This document shows, piece by piece, positions 1-6,630 of a DNA stretch of 12,752 bases. Positions within the stretch are counted from its first letter, which is position 1. The number at the start of each line of letters is the position of its first letter. The DNA is taken from contig DPKX01000165.1 in NCBI GenBank assembly GCA_003542295.1, forward strand, positions 1-12,752, in the 5' to 3' direction. The stretch is from Candidatus Atribacter hydrocarboniphilus (GTDB taxonomy: Bacteria; Atribacterota; Atribacteria; Atribacterales; Atribacteraceae). The notes under the pieces were generated by a model that saw only the letters and a list, made by a program, of their open reading frames with translations, had not been told where the DNA came from and did not search any database. The position numbers were made by a program, and so were the translations under genes.

Positions 1-7
1 CCTATAA

Positions 8-382
8 ATGACCAAGGAAGAAATTACTGACGTTATTGCGAATATGACTGTTCTGGAATTAGCAGATTTGGTAAAGGCCTTAGAGGAAAAATTTGGAGTC
101 TCAGCAGCTATGCCAGTTGCTGCAGCAGCTGCTCCAAATGCCGGAGCAGCTGCACCGGTTGAAGAGGAAAAAACTGAATTCACAGTCGTTCTCAAGAGTG
201 CTGGAGCTGAAAAATTAAAAGTTATCAAAGAAGTTCGAGCCATTACTAGTTTAGGCTTGAAAGAAGCCAAAGACTTGGTTGATGGAGCTCCAAAACCAGT
301 GAAGGAAGCTATTCCAAAGAAGGAAGCCGAAGAAATCAAAGCTAAACTTGAAGCTGTTGGCGCAGAAGTTGAATTAACCTAA
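8..382 (+). CDS. rplL: 50S ribosomal protein L7/L12
   Basis: This is the L7/L12 stalk protein, which forms the flexible arm of the large ribosomal subunit and recruits and stimulates the translational GTPases. The 124-residue length is normal for the family. An N-terminal helical dimerisation domain (about residues 1-32) is followed by an Ala/Pro-rich hinge (about 36-53) and the compact C-terminal factor-binding domain (about 56-124), with the recognisable stretch around [16 protein letters not shown]. The start lies seven bases inside the window, so its ribosome binding site and any upstream rplJ cannot be seen. A strong terminator follows directly, so the gene is the last of its transcription unit here. 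This differs from the common rplJ-rplL-rpoB-rpoC order. Identification is very secure. Confidence 0.98.
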   Translation: MTKEEITDVIANMTVLELADLVKALEEKFGVSAAMPVAAAAAPNAGAAAPVEEEKTEFTVVLKSAGAEKLKVIKEVRAITSLGLKEAKDLVDGAPKPVKEAIPKKEAEEIKAKLEAVGAEVELT

Positions 383-400
383 TTGTTTATTTTGAATTTC

Positions 401-435
401 AAGGGACCCAAAAGACAGGGTCCCTTTTTCTTTTT
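401..435 (+). terminator. Intrinsic terminator after rplL
   Basis: A perfect 9-bp stem (AAGGGACCC at 401-409 pairing with GGGTCCCTT at 418-426) encloses an 8-base loop. It is followed by a T-rich tract broken by a single C (to 435). It sits 19 bases after the rplL stop codon, as expected for a Rho-independent terminator of a ribosomal protein operon. Confidence 0.93.
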
Positions 436-440
436 ATAAT
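412..440 (+). promoter_or_regulatory. Candidate sigma-70 promoter for the permease gene
   Basis: A perfect TATAAT (435-440) lies 17 bases downstream of AAGACA (412-417, four of six matches to TTGACA). This would start transcription near 447, about 25 bases before the permease ATG at 472. The -35 element falls in the loop of the rplL terminator and the -10 at its T tract, so terminator and promoter overlap. This is inferred from consensus matching only. Confidence 0.5.
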
Positions 441-471
441 AAAAGTTAAATAACGAGAAAAGAGCAAATCA

Positions 472-1446
472 ATGAAGAGATCAGATAACTTAAACCCATT
501 ATCGCCATCTCACTCTAAAAAGAAATCTGAATCCATTATTAAAAATCCATATTTTTCTCTTCTTATGGTTTCTTTAATTTGGGGAATAAATTTTAGCGTT
601 GTGAAACACGGGATTATGATCATTGGTCCTCTTTCTTTTTCCTTAATTCGGTTTACCGTGAGTAGTTTGATTATGATAATTTTACTATGGCGTATCGAAG
701 GGAACCCTTTGATTAGCAAGAAAGATATTTGGTATTTTGTCTTTTTAGGTGCATTAGGTTTTGGAGTCTATCAACCACTTTGGAGTTATGGGTTACGATT
801 AACTTTGGCTTCCCATTCAGCTATCCTGCTTTCAATATCTCCAATTGTTGTTGTCTTTATCGCTTTTTTTAAAAAAGAGGAATCTATTGAGTGGTATAAT
901 TTTTTAGGAATTGGTATTGGATTCTTAGGCGTCACCTTTCTCATCAGTCAAGGAAATCAAACTTCATCTTCTCCCAATATTCTTTTCGGTGATATTCTTA
1001 CCCTTTTTGCAGCTATTTGTTGGGGTCTTTATTCTTACTTCGGAAAATATATGCTGCGGAAATACTCACCCTTGAAAACTAGCTGTTGGAGCATCATATT
1101 TGGAACTCTTATTATGTTTCCTGTCTCATATGTTGAAATCAAGGACCTCAATTTTTCTGATTTAACTCTTACGGTTCATTTATCGATGGGCTATGCTGTC
1201 TTTTTATCAGCTTTGTTGGCTTATATAATCTGGATGAATGGGATTAAGAAAATCGGTGCCTCCCGGACTTCAGCCTTTCAATATGTTACCCAGATATTTG
1301 GAGTGATAGGAGCTTGGTTTTTTTTTAAAGAGCCTTTTGGTTATCGATTTTTAATTGGAATGATTTTGGTTACTTTTGGAGTGTGGCTCTCTCAAAAAAA
1401 ACCAAGACCACTATTGAATGTTAATGACTCTCTGGTTAATGAATAA
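472..1446 (+). CDS. EamA/DMT-superfamily permease (RhaT/YdcZ type)
   Basis: This is a 324-residue polytopic membrane protein of the drug/metabolite transporter superfamily, EamA group, whose members export or import small metabolites, often amino acids or nucleosides. It has about ten hydrophobic helices arranged as two EamA repeats (roughly residues 24-160 and 170-310). The typical first-helix signature SLIWGINFSVVKHGI, followed by LIRFTVSSLI, opens repeat one; the matching AAICWGLYSYFGKYML opens repeat two. A polar, lysine-rich N-terminal tail of about 23 residues precedes helix one. The ATG at 472 has only a weak purine-rich leader (GAGAAAAGAGC). The gene stands alone between the rplL terminator and a convergent neighbour, which it overlaps by 36 bp at the 3' end. 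The substrate cannot be predicted from the sequence. Confidence 0.88.
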   Translation: MKRSDNLNPLSPSHSKKKSESIIKNPYFSLLMVSLIWGINFSVVKHGIMIIGPLSFSLIRFTVSSLIMIILLWRIEGNPLISKKDIWYFVFLGALGFGVYQPLWSYGLRLTLASHSAILLSISPIVVVFIAFFKKEESIEWYNFLGIGIGFLGVTFLISQGNQTSSSPNILFGDILTLFAAICWGLYSYFGKYMLRKYSPLKTSCWSIIFGTLIMFPVSYVEIKDLNFSDLTLTVHLSMGYAVFLSALLAYIIWMNGIKKIGASRTSAFQYVTQIFGVIGAWFFFKEPFGYRFLIGMILVTFGVWLSQKKPRPLLNVNDSLVNE

Positions 1447-2181
1447 GACTACTAATCCAAGGTATTCATGAATAATTTGTGCAAAAGCCGAAAATGCTTG
1501 AGAGGATGGGAGAAAATCAGAAAGAACAATTGGGGTTCGATCATAGGGAGGATGGGCGCTTATCGGAATAATGTTAGCATCGGGGAGGAAAGATTGAAAG
1601 CTCATCATGGCTCGTTTTAAATGAATTTCTGAGGTTACTAAATAAAAAGAATTCCAATGATTGTTGAGCAGAATCTGAGAGCAATACTGAGCGTTTTCCT
1701 TGGTATTTCTTGATTGAGATTCGGTGATGATATCATCTTGGGGAACTCCCCATTGTAGAAGAATGTCAGCCATGATTTCAGCTTCCGAAGGCCCTGATTT
1801 AACCCACACTTGACCACCGCTCACCAGAAGGGGGATTTTTTCTTTTTGCCAGAGGGTATATCCTTGGTGTAATCTTAGCAGGGAATAAGGACCAGGGTGG
1901 AAACGATTCTGATAGGTATCTAAGTAGGTACCCCCACCAAGCACAATAATAACTTGTGGTTGGCTTATTGATGTATATCGAGGCGTTATGTTCTGCGAGG
2001 GTGCAAGAAAACGTATGCCAATTCCAGTGGAAAAAAAATAAATTATGACTGCCAAGGCAATCCATTTCAAAGATTCTTTCCCCTTTTTTCTTGCTAATAA
2101 ACCAAAAAACAAAGCAATGGTTATAAATACTCCTGGAGGTTCAATAAAAGAAGTCAATGCTTTTTGGAGAAAAAATCCCAT
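1411..2181 (-). CDS. ElyC/SanA/YdcF-family (DUF218) membrane protein
   Basis: This 256-residue protein has two N-terminal hydrophobic helices (about residues 14-31 and 38-56) and then a DUF218 domain. Family hallmarks are visible: LGGG at 81-84, SGG at 121-123, an acidic SEAEIM segment near 132-137, the SRNTKEN motif at 157-163 and TSEIHLKRA at 183-191. Two N-terminal helices plus a length near 256 resemble E. coli ElyC, a protein linked to envelope and lipid-carrier or peptidoglycan homeostasis; SanA and YdcF have a different membrane layout. The DUF218 fold is thought to bind nucleotides or act on phosphorylated carriers, but its reaction is unproven. The gene diverges from the DUF2207 gene, and its 3' end overlaps the convergent permease gene by 36 bp. 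The ribosome binding site is poor (AAAAGAG close to the ATG). The family call is confident; the role is not. Confidence 0.86.
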   Translation of the reverse strand: MGFFLQKALTSFIEPPGVFITIALFFGLLARKKGKESLKWIALAVIIYFFSTGIGIRFLAPSQNITPRYTSISQPQVIIVLGGGTYLDTYQNRFHPGPYSLLRLHQGYTLWQKEKIPLLVSGGQVWVKSGPSEAEIMADILLQWGVPQDDIITESQSRNTKENAQYCSQILLNNHWNSFYLVTSEIHLKRAMMSFQSFLPDANIIPISAHPPYDRTPIVLSDFLPSSQAFSAFAQIIHEYLGLVVLFINQRVINIQ

Positions 2182-2187
2182 ATCTCT

Positions 2188-2215
2188 TTTACCAGCTTAC
2201 TTCCTGTGTTATGCT
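2188..2215 (+). promoter_or_regulatory. Candidate extended -10 promoter for the DUF2207-lemA unit
   Basis: TGTTATGCT (2207-2215) reads as an extended -10 (TG-n-TATGCT). TTTACC (2188-2193) lies 16 bases upstream and matches the -35 consensus at four of six positions. The start site would lie near 2222, leaving a leader of about 20 bases that carries the strong AAGGAAGG ribosome binding site (2231-2238) before the ATG at 2245. Consensus match only. Confidence 0.45.
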
Positions 2216-2216
2216 A

Positions 2217-2245
2217 ACTATAGCAAATTTAAGGAAGGATTCCAA
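2217..2245 (-). promoter_or_regulatory. Candidate sigma-70 promoter for the ElyC-like gene
   Basis: Read on the minus strand, TTGGAA (2245-2240) is followed after 17 bases by TATAGT (2222-2217), four and five matches to the -35 and -10 consensus. The predicted start near 2210 gives a leader of about 29 bases before the ATG at 2181. The element is interlocked with the plus-strand promoter: the two -10 hexamers are separated by a single base. Confidence 0.5.
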
Positions 2246-4122
2246 TGAGAAAATTGAGAATTGAGATGATAATAGTTCTTTGGTTGGTTTTGTTTTTATC
2301 GATGCCCATCATTGCAAAGTCTTATTATCATCCCTCGATTTCTCAGACTTTTAACCTTCTTGAAAATGGTGATGTTGAAGTTACTGATATTCGATATTTT
2401 TCGTTTTCTGGTTCATTCAGTTGGGCTCAATTGAATTTGCTTCTTCGCGGGGTTGACGATATCCACTTTCAAGGAGTTTGGGATGCTGATACCGGAAGTC
2501 CACTCCGTTATGAGGTAGAAGAGCAATCGAATTCAAAAATGCTTAAGTGGTATTATCAAGCTGATAATCAAACTCTGGGATTTCGAATCCAATATCTTCT
2601 CAAAAATCCGATCCATCGTTATCAAGATGTGGCTGAATTTTATTGGAAAATAATTGAAGAAGAGCATGCTTCTATAAAAAAACTCGAGGCTATTCTTCAG
2701 ATTCCTCAATCCAGTCCGGATCTTTTTAAACTTTTTGTTCACACTCAGGCTCAACCAGGGGAGATGAATTTCTCTTCTGATCACCGAAGAGTGGATTTTT
2801 TAATTGAGGATGTACCTGCCAACACCTTTGTTGAAGCCCGTTTTTTAACCAGCCCCCAAGTTTTTTCTAGAGTCAATTTAGAGGATTTTCCACGATATGA
2901 AACAATTCTTGATGAAGAAAAAGAAGCTGCCAGCAGAGAATTACAGGGTGACAAGTCTTCTTGGCAAGCCAATCGCTGGTTGGGAATCGGTTTGTTTTTA
3001 TTATTTATTTCTATTGTGATCTTTTATATCATCTTGTTTTTTGTCTTTTATTTTCGATATGGACGTGAACCAAAGATCGATTATGAACGTCAGTACGAAC
3101 AAGAACCTCCCAGGGATATCCCTCCTGCCTTTTTAGGAGTCATAATGAACCAAAAAACCCTTAATCGAAACGATATGGGAAGGGCTTTTACCGCTACCCT
3201 TCTTGACCTGGCACGTCGGGGCTACATGACTGTTGAGGAAGAAAAAATGAAGATTCTTTTTATAAAAAAAGAGTATTTGGTGTTTACCTTCACTGAAAAA
3301 ATGATGAATATCAATTCTGATACTGATTTACTCCCCTTTGAAAATGATGTTTTGGCTTTATTGAAACAAATTTCCAATGGTGGTCGTACTGTATCAACCC
3401 TGGAGATTGAAAAATGGGGTAAAAAGATTTCCCAACAAAAAAGTAATTTTTTACTGTTTATTGAAGATTGGGGGAAATCAATAAAAAATTGGTGGGAAAG
3501 CCACTATTTCTATACTTATGATGAAAGAGCTGAAGTTAAAAAACAACACTATCTTATTTTTAGTGTTGTTTGTTTTATTGGAGGGATTTTTCTGGTCATT
3601 TTTTCTGCCATTCATTGGGGATTCGAGGGAAGCTCGGGGCTGGTTGTTTTGAGTATTCTCCTTTTCCCTTTAATAATTATTTTTGCTCTCATTGCTCGTA
3701 AATCTTTGGGGCGTTGGAGCAAAGAGGGCTTGCTTGAATATTGGAAATGGACAGCTTTTAAACGTTTTATTAGCAACTATTCTCTGATGAAAGAAGCTCC
3801 TCCAATTTTACTGCAGATCTGGGATCGGTATTTAATCTATGCTGTGGCGTTAGGAGTTGCGGAAAAGCTACTAAAGAATTTGAAAATTTATGTCCAAGAA
3901 ACCGGTTCGGAATTATCCCATCCTAGTTGGTATCAGGTCCCCCATGGTGCTGTTTTTACCATAACTACGCTTGATACCCTTAGCCGTTTAGAATCAATCT
4001 CCAGAAATATGGCCAATATGGCTAATCTTACCCGAGCTCTCCAATCTTCTACTTCAGTTGGAGGTGGATTTTCCAGTGGAGGTGGAGGGGGAGGAGGTGG
4101 CGGAGGTTCAAGTGCCGGTTGA
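2245..4122 (+). CDS. DUF2207 membrane protein with Gly-rich C-terminal tail
   Basis: This 625-residue protein begins with a signal peptide or anchor helix (about residues 8-24). An extracytoplasmic DUF2207 beta-rich domain follows (about 27-240), containing sequence such as LLENGDVEVTDIRYFSFSGSF. A membrane helix spans about 245-270, a cytoplasmic segment about 271-433, and two more helices lie near 434-456 and 464-484. The conserved C-terminal blocks LLEYWKWTAFKRFI (about 496-509) and WDRYLIYAVALGVAEK (about 526-541) are typical of the family. The tail (606-625) is nearly pure Gly/Ser with ten consecutive glycines, a common ending of DUF2207 and TPM-domain proteins. AAGGAAGG six bases before the ATG supports the start. 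Downstream lemA is a frequent genomic partner, implying a joint envelope role, but the biochemical function is unknown. Confidence 0.9.
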   Translation: MRKLRIEMIIVLWLVLFLSMPIIAKSYYHPSISQTFNLLENGDVEVTDIRYFSFSGSFSWAQLNLLLRGVDDIHFQGVWDADTGSPLRYEVEEQSNSKMLKWYYQADNQTLGFRIQYLLKNPIHRYQDVAEFYWKIIEEEHASIKKLEAILQIPQSSPDLFKLFVHTQAQPGEMNFSSDHRRVDFLIEDVPANTFVEARFLTSPQVFSRVNLEDFPRYETILDEEKEAASRELQGDKSSWQANRWLGIGLFLLFISIVIFYIILFFVFYFRYGREPKIDYERQYEQEPPRDIPPAFLGVIMNQKTLNRNDMGRAFTATLLDLARRGYMTVEEEKMKILFIKKEYLVFTFTEKMMNINSDTDLLPFENDVLALLKQISNGGRTVSTLEIEKWGKKISQQKSNFLLFIEDWGKSIKNWWESHYFYTYDERAEVKKQHYLIFSVVCFIGGIFLVIFSAIHWGFEGSSGLVVLSILLFPLIIIFALIARKSLGRWSKEGLLEYWKWTAFKRFISNYSLMKEAPPILLQIWDRYLIYAVALGVAEKLLKNLKIYVQETGSELSHPSWYQVPHGAVFTITTLDTLSRLESISRNMANMANLTRALQSSTSVGGGFSSGGGGGGGGGGSSAG

Positions 4123-4184
4123 TCGGTATGACAAAGTTGTAGATTAATTAATAACGAACAAGCAGCAAAAAAAGAAAGAGTAAG

Positions 4185-4191
4185 AGGAGGT
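4185..4191 (+). promoter_or_regulatory. Strong ribosome binding site that fixes the lemA start
   Basis: AGGAGGT at 4185-4191 is a near-perfect Shine-Dalgarno. An in-frame GTG at 4190 lies within it and therefore cannot be the start it serves. The in-frame TTG at 4199 is seven bases downstream, ideal spacing, and is taken as the lemA start. Confidence 0.8.
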
Positions 4192-4198
4192 GTCAATA

Positions 4199-4744
4199 TT
4201 GGGTTGGATTATAGGAATAATTATATTGATCGTAGTTGTTTATTTAATATCGCTCTATAACCGCTTAGTGGTACTTAAAAACAAAGTTGATAATAGCTGG
4301 GCTCAAGTTGATGTTCAGCTCAAGCGACGGTATGACCTTATCCCCAATTTGGTAGAAACGGTAAAAGGGTATGCTACTCACGAAAAAGAAGTCTTTGAAA
4401 ATATTGCCAAAGCTCGACAAGTCGCTATTTCTGCACAGAGCCCTGCGGAGAAAAGCCAGGCAGAAAACCAGCTGACACAAGCGCTTCGTCAATTATTTGC
4501 TGTTGCAGAAGCATATCCAGAATTGAAAGCCAACGAAAACTTTATGCAATTACAAAATGAATTAAGTGAAACCGAAAATAAAATCGCCTATTCTCGCCAA
4601 TTCTATAACGATACTGTGTTCATGTATAATTCGTCTATTGAAAAATTTCCAGCCAATATTTTTGCCGGAATGTTTGGATACAAAAAGAGAGAATATTTTG
4701 AAACCCAAGGCGAAGAACGGGAACCGGTTAAAGTACAGTTTTAA
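4199..4744 (+). CDS. lemA: LemA family protein
   Basis: LemA proteins are small bacterial envelope proteins with one N-terminal membrane helix and an extracytoplasmic or periplasmic helical bundle; their molecular role is unsettled. From the chosen TTG start the product is 181 residues, normal for the family. It has a membrane helix at about residues 2-19, then the diagnostic segment KVDNSWAQVDVQLKRRYDLIPNLV, followed by TVKGYATHE. Further marks are the ENFMQLQNELSETENKIAYSR block and the ending FNDTV-like FYNDTVFMYNSSIEKFPANI leading to FGYKKREYF. It sits 76 bases downstream of the DUF2207 gene with no visible terminator between, so the two are probably co-transcribed. This pairing recurs in many bacteria. 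An in-frame GTG at 4190 would add three residues but overlaps the ribosome binding site. Confidence 0.95.
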   Translation: MGWIIGIIILIVVVYLISLYNRLVVLKNKVDNSWAQVDVQLKRRYDLIPNLVETVKGYATHEKEVFENIAKARQVAISAQSPAEKSQAENQLTQALRQLFAVAEAYPELKANENFMQLQNELSETENKIAYSRQFYNDTVFMYNSSIEKFPANIFAGMFGYKKREYFETQGEEREPVKVQF

Positions 4745-4829
4745 TTTTTTTTGTTCAATTTTGGGTAACATTCAGTTTTTAAAAAAAGCCTATAGAACTA
4801 GGTTAAGCTAATTTTGGAGGTACATTAAA

Positions 4830-5075
4830 ATGACTGTAGGTTTAGTTAACGGTGCACTAAGTATTTTCGTTTTATTTTTAGGCTATTGGGGATATAAAGA
4901 AAAGAAAAGTATTATTAGTCTTTTAATAGGAATCGCTTTTGCTATTTTTGGTTTTTCCCATTTGGTCACTCTATTTGTTTCTCCTGATCGATTGGTGAAC
5001 TTTTTAGTTGTATTAAGAGTGTTTGGATATTTATTTGTTGCTTTTGCACTTTATCAGGAGATGGTGAGAAAGTAG
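4830..5075 (+). CDS. Small three-helix membrane protein, unrecognised
   Basis: This 81-residue, very hydrophobic protein has three predicted membrane helices (about residues 4-21, 27-49 and 57-76). Short basic loops contain KEKK (about 24-27) and a final VRK. I do not recognise the family. The ATG is preceded by TTTTGGAGG with good spacing, and the reading frame shows no internal irregularity, so it is very likely translated. It lies 85 bases after lemA and 25 bases before the dehydrogenase gene, in the same direction, and could belong to either unit. There is no visible terminator on either side. Function is unknown; small multi-helix proteins like this often act as regulators or subunits of larger membrane complexes, but nothing here shows that. 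Confidence 0.75.
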   Translation: MTVGLVNGALSIFVLFLGYWGYKEKKSIISLLIGIAFAIFGFSHLVTLFVSPDRLVNFLVVLRVFGYLFVAFALYQEMVRK

Positions 5076-5100
5076 AAAATTCAACTTGAGGTGATGGTCT

Positions 5101-6045
5101 TTGAAAAAAGCGATTATCCTTGCCAGATCCTTTGCTCGTTCTGCAAAGGATCCATTGCGACGGTTGGAAGCAGCTGGAATCCAAGTGGAGATTAAAAAGA
5201 ACCCTAACCCGGAGAATGAAAAAATTGTGTCGGAATTAATTGGTGATGCCGAAGGAGTCTTAGTAGGGATGGATCGGGTAGGTGAAGTTGTCTTTACCAA
5301 CTGTCCGAATCTTAAAGTGGTTTCAAAGCACGGGGTTGGTGTTGATAACATCGATCTTCAGTCTGCCCAAAAACATAGTGTTGTAGTAGCCAATGCTCCG
5401 GGTACCAATTCTATATCGGTTGCTGAAATGGCATTTACTCTCATCCTTATTTTAGCTCGAAAAATTCCTCATTTTTTTGAGCAAATAAAAAACAAAGAAT
5501 GGGGGGCAACCAGTTTTGGATTAGAGCTCGAAGGAAAAACCATAGGTATTGTCGGTTTTGGAAGAATTGGGAAAAATATTGCTCGGTATGCACAAGCATT
5601 TGCGATGAAAGTACTCTATTATGATCCTTTTATCTCCGATGAAATATCCCCTTATAAAAAAGTCGAGCTCGAAATCTTGTTTAAGGACGCTGATTTTATC
5701 TCTCTCCATGCACCTCTTACTGATGAAACTCGTGAGATGGTAAATGACGAATTACTTTCATTAATGAAAAAAGAAGCCTTTCTAATCAATACTGCCCGTG
5801 GTGAGCTTATCAATGAAGAAGCTCTCTATCTTTACTTAAAGGAAAATCGTATTGCCGGAGCGGCTTTGGACGTTTTTACTCATGAGCCTCCCTTTGATAA
5901 CCCACTCTTATCACTTCCTAATGTTATTGCCACTCCCCACATTTCCTCTCACACTCGAGAGGCGAACCTAAAAATGGGGAACATTGCAGCAGAAAACATT
6001 ATTCGGGTTTTTAATGGGGAAGAGCCTCTATACCGGGTGGTGTAA
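5101..6045 (+). CDS. D-2-hydroxyacid dehydrogenase (phosphoglycerate dehydrogenase-like, short form)
   Basis: This NAD(P)-dependent oxidoreductase reduces 2-oxoacids or oxidises D-2-hydroxyacids; 3-phosphoglycerate, hydroxypyruvate or glyoxylate are plausible substrates. The 314 residues contain the split catalytic domain and an inserted Rossmann domain with VGFGRIG at 151-157 and the cofactor-specificity aspartate D175 (YYDP), which favours NAD over NADP. The catalytic triad is intact: R233 in NTARGELINEEAL, E262 in FTHEPP and H280 in TPHISSHT. There is no C-terminal ACT or ASB regulatory domain, so it is the short type rather than classical SerA. The TTG start at 5101 is supported by GAGGTGAT at 5088-5095; nearby ATG and GTG codons are out of frame. 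The stop codon overlaps the next ATG by one base (TAATG), coupling it to the nuclease-like gene. Its metabolic role is not evident from the neighbours. Confidence 0.9.
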   Translation: MKKAIILARSFARSAKDPLRRLEAAGIQVEIKKNPNPENEKIVSELIGDAEGVLVGMDRVGEVVFTNCPNLKVVSKHGVGVDNIDLQSAQKHSVVVANAPGTNSISVAEMAFTLILILARKIPHFFEQIKNKEWGATSFGLELEGKTIGIVGFGRIGKNIARYAQAFAMKVLYYDPFISDEISPYKKVELEILFKDADFISLHAPLTDETREMVNDELLSLMKKEAFLINTARGELINEEALYLYLKENRIAGAALDVFTHEPPFDNPLLSLPNVIATPHISSHTREANLKMGNIAAENIIRVFNGEEPLYRVV

Positions 6046-6518
6046 TGAAGAAAATCCAAAAAAATTCCTTAACCACTTTGCTGGCGGTTTTAATTATTTT
6101 TATTATGTACAATTACTTCCAGCAAGAATCAGGTCAGTATATTGTAAAAACAGTGATTGATGGAGATACCATAGAACTCAATGATGGGGAAAAGGTTAGA
6201 TACATTGGTGTTGATGCACCAGAATTTCAAAGCTCTAAAAAAAATGCCGAACCATTTGCTGAGGAAGCCTTTCAAGCCAATCGAAAAATGGTTGAGAACC
6301 GAAAAGTGAAATTGGAATTCGATGTTGAACAAAGAGATCAGTACGGTCGTTTATTAGCTTATGTTTATACCGAAGATGGAATCATGGTTAATGAATGGCT
6401 GGTTGCTAATGGTTATGCAAAAACCGTGGTGTTTCCTCCCAACGTTCGATATGTTGATCGTTTTAAACTATTAGAACAAGAAGCTCAAAAACAAAAAATT
6501 GGTCTCTGGGGTGAGTAG
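6045..6518 (+). CDS. Thermonuclease-fold (SNase) protein with N-terminal membrane segment
   Basis: This 157-residue protein has an N-terminal hydrophobic helix (about residues 9-23), either signal peptide or membrane anchor, and one staphylococcal nuclease domain (about 31-156). Members cleave DNA and RNA with calcium outside the membrane. Aligned by eye to S. aureus nuclease, all key positions are kept: D41 (as D21) in VIDGDTIEL, R52 (as R35) in VRYIGVDAPE, D57 (as D40), E60 (as E43), and R102 (as R87) in DQYGRLLAYVY. It should therefore be catalytically active. It is coupled to the upstream dehydrogenase by a one-base start/stop overlap. Its stop codon lies inside the left arm of the terminator stem that ends the unit. 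A nutritional or DNA-scavenging role at the cell surface is plausible but inferred. Confidence 0.93.
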   Translation: MKKIQKNSLTTLLAVLIIFIMYNYFQQESGQYIVKTVIDGDTIELNDGEKVRYIGVDAPEFQSSKKNAEPFAEEAFQANRKMVENRKVKLEFDVEQRDQYGRLLAYVYTEDGIMVNEWLVANGYAKTVVFPPNVRYVDRFKLLEQEAQKQKIGLWGE

Positions 6519-6548
6519 GTTTTACTATGAAAACCTACTCACTTTTTT
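6511..6548 (+). terminator. Intrinsic terminator overlapping the nuclease gene's end
   Basis: A perfect 13-bp stem (6511-6523 with 6530-6542, core GTGAGTAGG/CCTACTCAC) with a six-base loop is followed by six T residues (6543-6548). The TAG stop of the preceding gene (6516-6518) is in the left arm. No T tract is present on the other side, so it should not terminate the convergent aldolase transcript. Confidence 0.94.
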
Positions 6549-6630
6549 CAATTTAACTTCCAAATTCATTAACGAATGACAATTTTTATTTGATCCTCAC
6601 CGAAGATATTAGTTTAATTGTGATGGGTAA

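Noticed and set aside
3933..4196. Minus-strand open frame with a long proline run
   Set aside because: It is the antisense of the glycine tail of the DUF2207 gene; the prolines arise from the reverse complement of glycine codons, and no ribosome binding site or family match is evident.
4566..4811. Plus-strand open frame of 81 residues overlapping the lemA end
   Set aside because: It lies mostly inside lemA in another frame, has a basic, low-quality composition, and lacks a ribosome binding site; lemA is clearly the real gene.
6511..6548. Bidirectional terminator serving the convergent aldolase gene
   Set aside because: There is no T tract on the minus-strand exit side of the stem, so only plus-strand termination is supported.
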